Shown here: positions 22,576 to 35,484 of the stretch, one piece after another
Position numbering within the stretch: position 1 is the first letter of the stretch
Layout of the letters: each line of letters starts with the position of its first letter
Origin: Gonapodya sp. JEL0774
Taxonomy: Eukaryota > Monoblepharomycota > Monoblepharidomycetes > Monoblepharidales > Gonapodyaceae
Reading direction: 5' to 3'
DNA: 64,000 bases
Assembly: GCA_027604505.1 (NCBI GenBank)
Contig: JADIIX010000033.1
Span: 1-64,000 of the forward strand
Notes under the pieces: generated by a model
What the model saw: the letters and a program-made list of their open reading frames with translations, nothing else
The model's database searches: none
What the model was told of the DNA's origin: nothing
Position numbers and translations under genes: made by a program

Positions 22576-25542
22576 ATGACTTCAGACTTGGAAGTGGAAC
22601 AGCAGCTTAAAGGCATGGAAGTGATGAAAGACTGGACGATGGAGGAGGAGAAGGCACTGGTCCGTAAAATCGACTCGAAGCTCGTTCCCTGGATCATGTT
22701 GCTTTACCTACTCGGTTACCTTGGTGAGAAAGATCACGACTTGCGTATGATATCTGAGCTGACTCACGTTTACTTTTGGCTTTAGATCGCGTGAATATTG
22801 GGAATGCGAAGGTTTCAAACGCTGAAGTATGTTTCTGGTCGCTACACGTTCAACATGCCCCTTTCCTGATTTTCATTTTCCATTGACAGGTCCCTGGCGC
22901 TTCGATGGAGGCCACGTTGGGATTAGATGCGAGCCAGTACAGTTGGGTCAGTCACGATCGAGTTGGCTGGTTGAACGATTTTCGACTGGTTCCTTTTCAC
23001 AGTCTGTAGCCATCTTCTTCTTCGGATATGTGCTCTTCGAAGTACCCAGTAACATTCTACTGGTGAGGTTGAAGTACGATGACACGAGAACATGGACAAT
23101 TCTGATCTTGTGTCACCCACCCGCCCATAACAGAAAGTGTACTCGCCTTCTCGCTGGGTGAGCAGTGCCATTTCACCACAGCTTTTCGCTCCATCGCTCA
23201 CCCTCGCGTATCTCTCACTTTTGGCTTTCAGCTCGCTCGGATAATGACCACGTGAGTTTCTTCACCGATCGATCAGCCACTACTTTGCATTATTCACCCA
23301 CCCTGAACTCCAGCTGGGGCATTTGCGCAATGTGCATGGCTGCTGTGACAAGCTTTCCCGGCCTCCTGGTCGCACGACTTTTTTTGGGTATCAGTGAGTA
23401 GAAACGACAGGGCTCCTTCAACATTCGCAGCTGACGGGTAAACGAATCTGGAATAGTGGAATCCGGTAGCTTCCCAGGATTCATTTACTACTATACCTTC
23501 TGGTATAAGCAGAGGGTGAGTCTTGGTTGAGCTTATTCGAATGTCGGTTGCACTTCATTTCTCGATAATAGGAACAAGCAACGCGTGTTGCTCTGTTTTT
23601 CTCGATGGCTTCGGTTGCTGGGGCATTCTCTGGTCTCCTGGCGTCTGCCATCTCCTTCCTCAACGGAACAGCCGGACTGGAAGGGTGGAGGTACGTTTGT
23701 CCGTGGCGTGAAAGGTGTTTCTGATCCAGTATCGCTTTTTCTCATTTCATATATTTTCTACCAGGTGGATCTTTCTAAGTGAGTGGCGTCGATTTGAGCA
23801 ATCCAAGAGATTGACTAACGTTCAGGCTTGAATCTCTTGATCTCGTCATTATATAACCCATCACAGTTGGTAAGTATCACCATGGATTGAGTGTTATTCT
23901 CTGACGAGATCTTAATAACGCTTCTTCTTAATAATAGAGGGCCTCCCTTCGGTCGTTGTTGGGATCCTCGTGTGGTTTTTGTGCGTTGTACGAGTGCCCA
24001 TATGCAGGGTGTGCTCAGATGTATTGACCGGATTCTGTTTATCAGGTTACCGAACTTTCCACAAACGGAAACGAAATGGCTCTCAGAAAGGGAACGCTAT
24101 ATTGCCATTAACAGGTTGCCTTCGTGAGTACCAAACTGGCTCCCGTAAGTGTTTGCAGGTTTCACCCACCAGTGATACACCATAGAACCGCTCCATCACA
24201 CACCCACAAGAACTATGAGCCTGAGGAACTCATCAAAACTTTTGCAAATCCATGGACCTGGGTCTTCAACATCACGAACTTTTGCATCAACTGCCAGCTC
24301 TACACGGTAATGATCCCGTCTCCAGGGCACAAGGGTGTCTTCAAATGATTTCGTTTGCTGATCAATGTGATAATTTGAATGCAGGTGTCCTATTTCAATC
24401 CAACCATCATCAAGAACCTTGGTTACACCTCGTATATCGCACAACTGATGACTGGTATGAAGCACGACTCACTCTTCTGTGCTTCCTGTATATGCAGTTA
24501 CTGATACGTCGTCCCGAAACAAGTACCGCCATATGTTGCCGCATTTGTTGTGAGTTACGTAACCTTAAGTTTCTCGAAGTACTCGATTGCTGACTTTTAC
24601 TGCTGCAGTGGACTCTCGGTTTGGGATACAACTCTGATCGAACAGGGGAGCGCCCTTTCCACGTGGCGGCATCATTTCTCCTTGCTATGATTGGGTTCAT
24701 TTTAAATCTTGTTTTGGACGGTGAGAATGCAATGAGCGGCGTGAAATATCGGAGAGAGCGGAATTGACATTGTTCGCACTCCATCGTTTCAGTCAAAGCT
24801 TCCACCGGTCTTAAGTACTTCGCGGTTTTTCTCGCCACAATGGGAAGTTTTGGTATGTCTCGCGAGCTATGATTTGGTGGAAGTGAATTGGGGATGTTTT
24901 GATTGATGAAATTGCCCAATCCCACCAACAGGGACCGTCCCATGCATCAATGCATTCCGGACAAAGACGATGCGGTGCGTGATTTTATTCTAAATGTTGA
25001 TCGATGAAATTGAAACCCTTTGATCTCAATTTTGAAACTCAACCAATAATTGTGTAGTGGTTCCGCTACTAGTGCGGCCGTGGCTACTGCTTCAATGATT
25101 GCGACAGGAAACATTGGTGGGATAGTTGCACCATTCCTCTTCCCCAATACAGCAGGTACGCTTTCTGGTGATCTGTTCTCAGGTTTGCGCCATCTTTACA
25201 CTTCGACACCAATCTTTCAGGCCCACAATACACATCTGGAACGATCACAATTATTTCACTCCAATGCCTCGGCATCTGTGGGATACTAATTCTTCGTCAT
25301 GTCTACCGAAACGTTGGCGATGGTGTTGCGGTGGAACATTGAATTGGGAACGTAACCAGCAAGTGACACCAGAGAGAGATGTCGAATAAGAGTCACCAAA
25401 TACATTTGATTTATTGTTTTTGTTGAATGCTGATGAAACCACCGTGCCCCAGAGAAATTGGACCAGCGAAGAAGATGACCACGTCCTATCTCCCTCCAGC
25501 GGTTCCATCGACGGACCTGCCTTGGCGAGTTTCTCGTTGTAG
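22576..25542 (+). CDS. MFS permease, Dal5/allantoate (ACS) family
   Basis: Plasma-membrane proton symporter of the anion:cation symporter branch; substrates in this family are organic anions such as allantoate, nicotinate or other carboxylates. The specific substrate is not predictable. The start MTSDLEVEQQLKGMEVMKDW is followed by the typical LVRKIDSKLVPWIMLLYLLG and, after an intron, the loop DRVNIGNAK. Further segments: LGLDASQYSW, FFFGYVLFEVPSNILLVRLK (about 23010), the GFPG-like ISWGICAMCMAAVTSFPGLL region (about 23300-23390), the FYYTFWYKQR type end of TM4 (about 23490), the central loop with TKWLSERERYIAINRLPS (about 24080) and the second half with TWVFNITNFCINCQLYT (about 24250). The C-terminal tail ends LSPSSGSIDGPALASFSL before TAG at 25542. 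The gene is broken by at least twelve introns of 50-90 nt, so exons are very short. Confidence 0.88.
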
Positions 25543-26322
25543 GAAATTCACAGCTGACCACTTCGAACTGGCCAGTGACTTCCTCCAGGGGATAGCTTCG
25601 ACAGTGTCGCTCCCTGTCATCTTTCAATATCCGCACCTACATTCTAACACATGGACACGGTGTCCGCAATAAGATCCCGAAACTCTTGAAGGCCGCTACT
25701 ATTGTATCCATAAAGCTACAAACGATCAAAAAGTTAGCGGGAGTTCGGGGTTATTGTTACGCAAATTAATGTTTGGAAATCGGGTCAAAGTGGTTTGGGC
25801 TGGGGGCATACAATCACGTGACGGTGAGCTATTTTCGTTGACATTATTAGTACAACTGCTCTCGCATTGTCATTTGCGTTCTTGAACATTCTTAAACCGA
25901 TGACGCACCATTGATTGAATCTACCAGATGCACCTACTACTTACTCCAGTTCCCTAGTACTGGGACTTTTCACACACAGCCCATATTCAGACGATGTTAT
26001 TGATGCAGGTGAGTTCCCGCTGTGAGTTCCCACTTTCGCGAGCAGTCCAACAAAGGAAATATATCAATGTTCAAGCCGGTAACTTTATACCACCCGGTAC
26101 CGTATGCCAAGGCAATGCCCGGTGGCAAATGTGAATTCGGAGGAAAAAGCGCGACATACCTGGTGGGCACATACCAGTGTGTGGGTGTGGCGAAGGGGGG
26201 ACAAGTGCGGGGAGCGGGGGGGAGGTGAGGGGGTGCGAGGGCCCGGTAGGATACGGGGGGGGGGGGGGGGGAAGGCGTTGACAAAAACTAAGCCACAAAC
26301 CAAACCAAAAAAACCAGCACTA
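25543..26322. other. Intergenic sequence before assembly gap
   Basis: I see no gene here. Composition becomes strongly G-biased from about 26180, with a run of sixteen G at about 26255-26271 next to the gap. Open frames here are compositional. Confidence 0.6.
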
Positions 26323-26717
26323 NNNNNNNNNNNNNNNNNNNNNNNNNNNNNNNNNNNNNNNNNNNNNNNNNNNNNNNNNNNNNNNNNNNNNNNNNNNNNN
26401 NNNNNNNNNNNNNNNNNNNNNNNNNNNNNNNNNNNNNNNNNNNNNNNNNNNNNNNNNNNNNNNNNNNNNNNNNNNNNNNNNNNNNNNNNNNNNNNNNNNN
26501 NNNNNNNNNNNNNNNNNNNNNNNNNNNNNNNNNNNNNNNNNNNNNNNNNNNNNNNNNNNNNNNNNNNNNNNNNNNNNNNNNNNNNNNNNNNNNNNNNNNN
26601 NNNNNNNNNNNNNNNNNNNNNNNNNNNNNNNNNNNNNNNNNNNNNNNNNNNNNNNNNNNNNNNNNNNNNNNNNNNNNNNNNNNNNNNNNNNNNNNNNNNN
26701 NNNNNNNNNNNNNNNNN
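26323..26717. other. Assembly gap (395 N)
   Basis: Bases 26323-26717 are all N. The left flank has a long G run. The right flank (26718-26830) is almost only C and G in a non-biological-looking pattern. Sequence next to the gap should be treated as unreliable. Confidence 0.98.
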
Positions 26718-26829
26718 CCCCCCCCCCACGCGGCCGCGCGCCCCGCCCCCGGCCGCGCCCGCGCCCCGCCCCCCCCCCCGGCCCCCGGCCGACAGGGGTG
26801 CGCCGGCCCGCGGACCCCGCCGGGGGCGG

Positions 26830-27840
26830 GCGGAAACGAGCTCTTGTGGCAAGAACACCGAACGAAAGTTTGCTAAACCTTGAGAAGAGTTAACAGTGAC
26901 TGAGGGCTAAAATGGCGGGGAGCGGTGCCCAGTACCGGGACTGGAGTGCAACAGTGGAAAGAGGGGCAAGAGACGCAACTGTGGCGACTCCTGCGCTAAA
27001 GGAAGCGAGGCGGGGAAGAGCGAAGCACCTGTGCCGGGGAGGGGGAGAAGCTCCAGTGACGATCGAAACCAACCAGAGGCTACCGGTAGAAGGGAAGAAT
27101 GGGGAGGAGACGAGCTCCTGTCCCTAACAAAGGCCACCAGAGACTAACTTTGAAAGTGGGAGAATATGGAAGGAGACGAGCTCCTTGACGGGAGATGGGG
27201 GAGAGTGGGGAGGAAACGAGTTCCTGTGCTGAAAAGAGAACCAGGACAAGCTGCCTGTAGAGGGGAAGAATGGGGAGGAGGGAAGCTCTTGTGCTGAGGG
27301 GATGTGGAGATTGGGGAGGAGACGAGCTCCTGTGCCGTAAAAGAGACCTACCAGAAGCTAGCTTGGAGGGGAAGAACGGGGGAGGAGACGAGCTCGTGCG
27401 CCAAAAATAGAAACACCAGAAGCTAGCTGTAGAGGGGCAGACTAGGGGAGGAGACGAGCTCCTGCGCCGACAATAGAACCACCAAAAGCTAGCTGTAAAG
27501 GGGAAGAATAGGGGAGGAGACGAGCTCCTGCGCCGACAAGCGAACCACCAGAAGCTAGCTGTAGAGGGGAAGAATAGGGAAGGAGACGAGCCCCTGCGCC
27601 GACAAGAGAACCACCAGAAGCTAGCTGTAGAGGGGCAGACTAGGGGAGGAGACGAGCTCATGCGCCGAAAATAAAACCACCAAAAGCTAGCTGTAGAGGG
27701 GCAGAATAGGGGAGGAGACGAGCTCCTGCGCGGACAAGAGAACCACCAGAAGCTAGCTGTAAAGTGGAAGAATAGGGGAGGAGACGAGCTCCTTTGCCAA
27801 AAATGAGAACAAGAAATAATACCGTTTAGAGGGGTAGAAT
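26830..27840. repeat. 66-bp minisatellite
   Basis: Tandem copies of a purine-rich unit containing GGGGAGGAGACGAGCTCCTG, an ACCACCAGAAGCTAGCTGTA segment and AGAGGGG. From 27322 to about 27840 eight units recur at exactly 66 bp (core ACGAGCT at 27322, 27388, 27454, 27520, 27586, 27652, 27718 and 27784). Upstream, about six degenerate copies with irregular spacing (near 26836, 27048, 27111, 27176, 27216, 27285) run up to the gap, so the array may extend into it. Because 66 is a multiple of 3, the minus strand stays open for 279 codons (27080-27919) with a 22-residue period (SSSPPLFFPSTASFWWF plus a basic group). I regard this as a by-product of the period; a real repeat protein cannot be excluded. 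Confidence 0.9.
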
Positions 27841-28985
27841 GAGAAAAACGAGCCTGTGCCGAGTGGAGGGGAGAGTGCAGAGGAGACCAGGTGCTGTTCC
27901 TATCCATACCTTTGTGCAAGCCCTAAAAATCGACCAAAATGTGGTGAGTCCAAGCAAACAATTATATTCGCATCGAAGGTCCAACTACTCACGCAATACA
28001 TTGACAGGGATGTACCCACGTCTTAGCCGCCACGCCCTGAGGAAAAGGCGTCTCTAAGAGTGCTCCACGGAGAGTTGGATGGGTCACTCACTCCACGTGG
28101 TCGCACTTGTTGTCCCGAGCCGAAATGCGCGATAATCCATGATTGTTGATTAAGTCTGGCAATGCTCTAATGTGCGAAATGCGGGTCGCAGAGAAGTAGC
28201 GACGAAATTCTGTGGTGGTGGTAAAATCATGTTTGTTGAAAGAAGATTAGATGACGTTCCGATTCAATTCTAGATGAAGAAAAAGAGCAAGTCACCTATC
28301 AAAGTCAGCATTGACGTCGACGACGGGGGTTAGGTCAGCGAATCGTTTCACATGAGTGCGTTTGCGGGACTTGACCAGTCTGAGGTGTGCAAGCCGAACC
28401 TTCCACACGCCGCTCTCCCAGAAATCTTCAACCTGGTCTCTTTGGTTATGTCAGTTCAGACACCCGTGGTGATACGGTGGAGCAAGCCCCGGCGGGGGTA
28501 TGGCTTTCTTGGCCATCAGACTAGGTGTGCGAGCTTGGACAGAAAACATAAGGTGTGAGATCATGCACTATTTGGGAAGCCTCGACTGCATACTTACTTA
28601 TTACCTCTTTAACCGCACCGCCACTCACAGGTCCTCCAGTTACCCTTGGACCTGCTCCCTACAGTCCCTCCGTGTGGAACGCGAATGTATAGACGAGAAC
28701 CGGGTAAGGCGAGTTAGAGTGCGCGGATCTCTGAAACAAATGAAGTTTCGAACAACTTTTCGCGGTTTGCGTGGTCATGTAGCATATCGTAAAAAGGCAA
28801 TCATTCACTTGACGCGCTGTCAAATAAAATTCCGCTAAATGTACTTTTGGTTCATTTTTGAGAGGGCTGGACATCACCGTCGGGTTCCAGACTAGTGGCA
28901 CATATATGAGTAACCTGCTTGAAATGAGGGATAATTCTGTTCATGGTAATCAAAGGTGCTATACTGAAATTATTCCGTCGCTAAT
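27841..28985. other. Intergenic sequence, no gene recognised
   Basis: Short open frames only (the largest are about 110 codons near 28500-28838), with no recognisable family and no splice-joined pattern that I could trace. It precedes the 3' end of the 5-oxoprolinase gene. Confidence 0.5.
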
Positions 28986-31900
28986 TTACACGGTGTTCTG
29001 TGTAATCATTCGATGAAGCACACCGCCACCAGCCTTCACGGGGGGAAGGCGAGTCTCAGTCTCAGAACTCTTAGCATACAAAGGAGCGTCAGAAAAGACG
29101 CCATAACCTGATGATACGTTCATATGTTCAGAGTCGGAAGAGCGAAATTCAAAACTGCAATATCGCTCACCTCCTCCACCTGGTGTTTCCACCCGCAATC
29201 TATCACCCTTTGCAACCAAAACCGTGTTCTTGCCACCAATATTAATCCATCTTTCCTTATCGGCTCCATTTCTGATCCAAATATTCCTACCCCTTGCTCC
29301 GCACTCCCCGCCATCCATTCCATAAGGTGCCATAACCCTGCGTTCGGACAAAATGGAGACTTGAACAGGTTCGAGGAACTCTATATCACGAATGACGCCA
29401 TCTCCGCCAGAATAGCGGCCACGACCACCGCTGCCTAGCCGCAATGAGAATTCTCGTAGAAGCGCAGGGTACTAAAAACCGAGAAAACATGGCAGGTTAA
29501 ACGATCAAGGCGACGAGAATATGCGTTAAGCCAGAGCACTCACTCTTCGCTCGAGAATTTCTGGGTCCGTGATTCTTGTGTTGGTCATGTGTGTGTGAAC
29601 GCCACTTCTCCCATTCCAATTCGGTCCAGCACCCGCACCTCCCGCGATTGTTTCATAATAACCATATCCATTTCCGGGACCTACAATGTCTTCTTGCGTG
29701 CCGAATGTGAGGTTGTTCATGCATCTTGAGGAAGCAGACGAATCGTAGTTATGCTTCCGATGAAACTTCATACACTGCTTCACTCACCCTTGGCTTGCTG
29801 CACAAGCTCCAAAAGCCTTTAAGATAACATCAACGAGCCGCTGACTGGTCAAAACGTTGCCTCCAACGACTGCCGCTGTCTCACTGGGGTCCAGTATGGA
29901 ACCAGGGGGTATGATAAAAGTTATCGGTGCGAGGCATCCTAACGCATTAACAAAGACGCGAAAGTCATTGGAGGCAACGAAGCGTTAACGCTGTTCGTGT
30001 CTTAAATCCAAAGCCTCAAGCAAACCTTGATTGAGTGGGATATCTTTGGCAACAAGTGCTCTTAGACAGTAAAGAGTTGCCGAATACGTAATGGCGCGAG
30101 GCGCTAAAATGTTCCCATTCCATAAGTGTCAGCCAATTTTCACGTTCGAAAACACCACACTGCGTACCATTCATGTTGCCCTAACGATGATGATTGAACC
30201 AGAAGATTGGTAAGGGAGCATTCGTGAGATAGTGCATTAGAAAAACTCACATACACCTCCGGACCAGTTCCAGTGAAATCGAAAGTCGCAGATCGGCTTT
30301 CAGGATCAATCGTCACAGTCAATTTAATCGGTGAGCCGTCGTCCCTACGTAAACGCAGGAACATGTGAGTCAATGGAATTCCCGCGGAACCACAGCTGGC
30401 TGATCACTCACATGTAGTCTTCTGCCTCAAGGACCTTGCCATGCTTTGAACAAACCTCCATAAGAAGGCTACGTACGGCGAGTTCCGCGTTCTGGCGAAT
30501 GTATGCCATGTATGATTGAACAACTTCGAGGCCGTATTCGGATATGAGTGACTTCACGAGATTGATTCCTCGTTGGTTTGCGGAGATTTGAGCTTCGCGA
30601 AAGCAAACATTCACATGGCGCCTTATTGAAAATGGGTGCTTCGGCTCAAGTACTCACCTTTCAAGTCAGAGAGATTATCTTTGAGAGTCCTGGTCCCGGA
30701 ACACCCAGGGTACTTCGATGGTTCCTCAACCAATAGTTTGACGATCGAACTCTCTTGAAATTGACCATTCTCAACTAGCTTGAAGCTTCTGATTGCGGCA
30801 CCCTCTTGGAAGAGCTCCTTGGAGAACGGCGGGAGAGATCCTACCATTATTGTACCATATAAGCTCCGTGAGGACAACGCAATCGCACGAAAAGCTCACC
30901 GGGCTCCAGTCCTCCGATGTCAGCGTGATGACCACGACTCGCTGTGAAGAATACTATCCTCCCCGAATCAAATACAGGGGTAATGACGGTGATGTCCGGC
31001 AGGTGAGATCCCCCAGCGGACGGGTGGTTAGATACCACGACGTCGCCCTCTTTCAGTTCGTTGCCCCAGAAACTGATCTGATACTTGACAGCTTCTTGCA
31101 TGGATCCAAGGTGGACGGGGATATGTGGCCTTCATCGAATATGTCAACATGCCAATGAATTTCGAGTTCTGGACTCAAAGAAATAATGAGTGCTCACGCG
31201 TTAGACACCAATCCTCCATCAGCACCAAAGAGAGCACAAGAAAAGTCCAAACGCTCTTTCATATTTGTAGAAACGCTTGTCCTTTGTAATGTGTGGCCCA
31301 TTTGCTCTGCGATCGACATGAACTTAAAGGAAAAGAGAGGCCTGTGAGCAAAAAGCACTTTCAATGAAGATATCTCGGACAGATTACCCACCCGATGTGA
31401 GAAAATTGAGAGCTGAACAGGGTCTAGACGCGTGTCGAATTCCTTCTTTTTCTGCTCTCCGACCTCAATGACCACCGTGTCTTTTGTGACAATAGCTCGG
31501 CATCCGCACTCCACTACAATCGACGAATTCGGTTCCAACATGATGGCGGGTCCTTGGATGACATCCCCTGGGGTGAGTTTCGACAACTCAAACACGGGAG
31601 TGCTCACGCGTCCAAGATCCTCCCAGTAAACACTGGAAGTGGTGGTCGGCTCGGTGGCGACACGAAGTGAGATGTTGGCCAGGTCAACATACACAGATTC
31701 TGGCTGGGTAAGGTGTTCTCGGCCAACGCTACGGACTCGGATATCATCCACAATGATTGGGCGGTTAAGTGTGAAGCCGAACTCCGTTCTGTACTAAAGT
31801 TGCAAATATTTTAGATATTTTGTGATAGATTGAATGATAGCAGTTCTCACCTGTGTCACAAACGCATCATCAAATGCCCAACTGTTCCTCGGCTTTAAAA

Positions 31901-34363
31901 TCATTAGGGATGTGTCTGTTCCGGTGTACCGTAAATTGAGGAAAATTTGAGCCTCGACTGCGTCCTTGCCCTCGAAACCCCCTTGGGTAAGCTTCGAGAT
32001 GCACTTCTGCACCAAGACTTCAGCGCGAGTTCTGATGTATGGAAGTGTTTCTGGTGAAAAAATTGCTTGTGCAGGCTCTTGCTCCTCATGAACAACGTCG
32101 GCCAAAGAGAGACCACTGGAAGTGGACTATATTTGAGTGACGCCGATGGCAATAATAGAAACTCTAACTTACTAAGCGGACAAGATCGACGCATGCCGAT
32201 TGATGAGAATTCTTTTGATACCAAGTGACTTTGCCACCGCGCAAGCATGTTGAGCCCCCTTTGAAGTTCGATTCGGGTGTAAACGCAGTACGTCCGTTCC
32301 AACTGAATGAAGCAAAACTCACTGCCCCGCCGAAGCTTGCAAGTACATGAGAGCCTGTATCATATCCTTTTGCCTGTGTCAAAGCCCTGATGGGTCTGCA
32401 CATAGCCTCATTCGCCACTTTTATGAATCCGTAGGCTACATCATCAAGTGAGGTTTCAGGCAGTCCGTTCTCCACGCGAAACGTGTTCACCACTTCTGTT
32501 AGCTCAGAAAAGCTTTTGACTGTTGCTTCGATATCGAGAGGCTCCTTCTCCGAAGGACCAAATATCTTTGGGAAGAACTCCGGAATCAAACGGCCGAGCA
32601 GAAGGTTTGCGTCGGTGACGGCGAGGGGACCACCTTTGCGGTAGCAAGCAGGACCAGGGTGCGCACTCGCGGATTCAGGACTGAATGCATATAGTGCATG
32701 ATTAATACGCAAGCATTCACACACATTTCACATCAAGGAGAGTGCAACAAACTCACCCCACGACAAAGATACCGTCTCTGAAGAAGAGTCGACTCCCTCC
32801 CCCAGCGGCTACTGTGCTTATGTCAAGCTGAGGTGCTTGTATAAGGACGCCTGCAAACGATGGCAAGCAGTTCAAGTGATGGCGCAAGGGCGGGAAGCCA
32901 ACAATAACCACATACCAGCCGTTGTCGTTTCGAACACGTGCTCATATTGACCAGCGTATCGAGACACGTCAGTGCTCGTGCCACCCACTTCAAAGTGTTT
33001 GGAATGAATCTACCAACGACACCGGCGAGTTGACGAATGTGCACGTACTGTCAAAGCCAATGACGGCGCTCCCTTCTCTGTCATCGTAGCTTGTTCTCGC
33101 GTAGCCCTTAAGGTCACAACTCACATGAGTACACATCAGAACAAGATGAGTTAGTGTGACTCACTACCACCCCGCCAGCTGGACCCGACAATATGGCCTT
33201 GAAACCCGAAAAATCCCTTACAGACGTGAGTCCACCATCGCTCTGCATAAATTCAATGCGGACTTTCTTCGGGTCGGATATGTTCTGGTCAAACCCTGAG
33301 AAAAATCCATCGATGTACCGGTGAATCGGTGGTGTCAGGTACGCGTCGACAGTAGCAGAGGTTCCTGAGACAAAGAAGGAATCAGATCGACACAAAGTCC
33401 AAGCTCAGGACGAACAATTACCTCGAGGGACAATCTAGGGAGGGACGAAAACAAGGGAAGCGTGATTGTGGATGGTGCTTCCAAAAATATGGAATACCCA
33501 CCTTTATCATGGGTGAAATCCCCGAGCTCATAGTGACATTTGTGAATCCAATCTCACTTGCCAAGAGAGCTACCATGTTCTCGTGTTCTTGGAACGTGTA
33601 CGAATGCATGAACACGATTGCTAAGCTCCGAATACCGTTGTTATAGACCTTCTGCAGATCCGTCTTGACCCGATTCAAGTCCGGGACCTTCAGCACTTGT
33701 ACCCATTCGTTGGTCACACCGCGAACGAAACGCCCATCGTGCATGGGATGCTCGTCACTCTGCCCAAGGGGTGAACAAGTGTACCCAACCAGAGTGACTC
33801 GCTCGTCAACTTCTACCACATCCTGGAATAGAACGTCCGGAACCCGAACTTTCAAATCGAAGATAGCAGGCCGAGACTGCGTGCCAATGTGGAGGAGATG
33901 CTTGAAGCCTTTGGTGATGACGAGCGCACATGGTTCGCCATTCCTCTCAAGGAGCGCGTTGGTTGCAACAGTGGTGCCCATTCTAATGCTCTCGATGTTC
34001 GACGTGTCTAATGGTGCATCGCGAGGATGAGGCTTTCCTGTTGCGAGTTCGAGGATCTGGCGGATTCCTTCCCTTGGTGCACTGAGTGAACACAGTTAGC
34101 GATGTTGGTGGCTCCTCTCTCTGAAAATACCTACTCAGGATAGGCTGGGTCCACCGAAAGCACCTTCAGTACAATTTGGCGATATCCAGCTGGTGAACTG
34201 GTATCCGGAACAAAGCCGACTGACACCGGCAAGGAAGAGGGAAAGAGGTTCGCAAAATTTCATGGCGACAAAAACAAAGTAGGAGGGGCTCACTGCAGTC
34301 CGTAAAAGTTCCTCCTCTATCGATACAAATGCGAATTCCCCGTTGCATGATTCGAGCCGTCAA
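28986..34363 (-). CDS. OXP1: 5-oxoprolinase (ATP-hydrolysing), gamma-glutamyl cycle
   Basis: Cytosolic enzyme that opens 5-oxo-L-proline to L-glutamate using ATP; it recycles glutathione breakdown products. The minus-strand start [20 protein letters not shown] (34363 or 34348) is the family's N-terminal nucleotide-binding loop. The hydantoinase-A part follows: [20 protein letters not shown] (about 33990), [16 protein letters not shown] (about 33820), [29 protein letters not shown] (about 33190), [20 protein letters not shown] and [19 protein letters not shown] (about 32560-32670). The linker and hydantoinase-B part come next: [36 protein letters not shown] (about 31200-31300), [20 protein letters not shown] (about 31020), [12 protein letters not shown] (about 30910), and a glycine-rich end (about 29000-29440). 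Both halves are present in the usual order, giving the expected size of about 1250-1300 residues. There are at least fifteen short introns. No break was seen. Confidence 0.95.
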
Positions 34364-34800
34364 TAGCGATCCACAAATGTATCCGCGTTCTTATGTAGTT
34401 AATCCTTTGAACTCTAGACATATCTTTGAACGTGAGCCGCAAAGCGGTGTCGTCGTATTTGGACCCGAAATCGGGAGTAGGGGCTGTGGCCTGGCCGGCT
34501 GTGGTCTCCCGCAACCCCCCAAGATTCTCTGGCCAGATTTTTCTTAGATTTCTATTATGACACTTCGAGACCGTCCTCTGACAAGTTTTCTTGCCAGAAA
34601 GCTACAGGCATTTATCAAGCGTTGGTGACTTCTTCTAAATTTTGGGGACAAACAGCATATGATATGCATGAGTTGATGGAATAACAAACGTCACCACTTG
34701 GACCAATTTAGATGTAGTTCGATCACCTTCCTGGATTACCTTTCGGCACTTTCGGCATCGACTTCAGTGCCGCGGCACTGCATGAGGACAAAAGCCCGCA

Positions 34801-35484
34801 TCACGATATAATAACAACGGGTGGGTCGGCTGGTGAGTGAGGAAGGCGGAGAGACATATGTATTATAGTGACCGCCAATTGTACCCACCTCGCCTTTTTC
34901 GCAGCTAGTTCTCGCTTATGCTGAAGCCGAAGATATTGAAAATCCCGATGGAGCGCGTACCGTCTTGGCGCACTGGGCACAAGGTTTGGTGCTTGTTCCG
35001 GAGCTGAGGCATCCGTAACGGTGGAAGCCGTTGCAGGGTCGGTAGACGGTTTGGAGGATGAGGAAGCATTGGCATCCTTTTGGTTGTCCGGTTTTGGTTT
35101 CGGTGGTTGAGTCGCAGGTTTTGGGGGTTCAGGCGGTGGAGGGTTGAGCCATTTGCAGAAGTTCCTAACGATTGGGACAAGGTCCGATGAGCGAGGTAGC
35201 TGGGAAGGACAATTGACATCACAAGGTCTTCGGGTTCCACAAAAGTTGATCTATCAGCACATATTGATGTAGAGGTGGAGAAAATGAAGCAGAACCACCA
35301 GACACGCTTCCGGGTCTCGTGTTTCAGTGGTGTTAGTTGGAAAGCATCTCCCTCAACATTGCACTAACCGGTCTTCAAGGTGACCTGGACAGACATAAAA
35401 CCAATCCAGCTTACGCAGAGCAAAGAGTATGCTTTTAGGCCTTGTGTAACAAGACGAAGCTACATGGAGCTCCAAGCTATACAT
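34801..35484 (-). CDS. VFA1: VPS4-associated protein 1 (Vfa1)-like
   Basis: Vfa1 binds the AAA-ATPase Vps4 and tunes ESCRT-III disassembly at endosomes (family knowledge). The N-terminal exon (to about 35365) contains CYTRPKSILFALRKLDWFYV followed by CPGHLEDR, which matches the Cys-rich start of the family (CYxCYKPT...DFFYVCPGHL). The second exon, read in a different frame, gives a Pro/Lys-rich linker (PPPPEPPKPATQPPKPKP, about 35080-35150) and a C-terminal RRYALHRDFQYLRLQHKREL plus AAKKAR (about 34890-34960), resembling the Leu-His-Arg-Asp C-terminal helix of Vfa1. The first of the two N-terminal cysteine pairs appears incomplete, so an upstream exon may be missing. The stop is placed at 34801 by reading through; a terminal intron (donor GTGGGT near 34888) is possible. 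Confidence 0.6.

Noticed and set aside
26085-26883. Long open frames on both strands across the N block
   Set aside because: They are open only because N codons are not stops and the flanks are G/C runs.
27080-27919. Minus-strand 279-codon frame as a real repeat protein
   Set aside because: No unique flanking domain, no signal peptide and no splice context; best explained by a 66-bp period. Kept only as a finding to test.
28352-28838. Plus-strand frames of 68 and 112 codons
   Set aside because: No recognisable motif, no plausible splice partners, and out of phase with each other.
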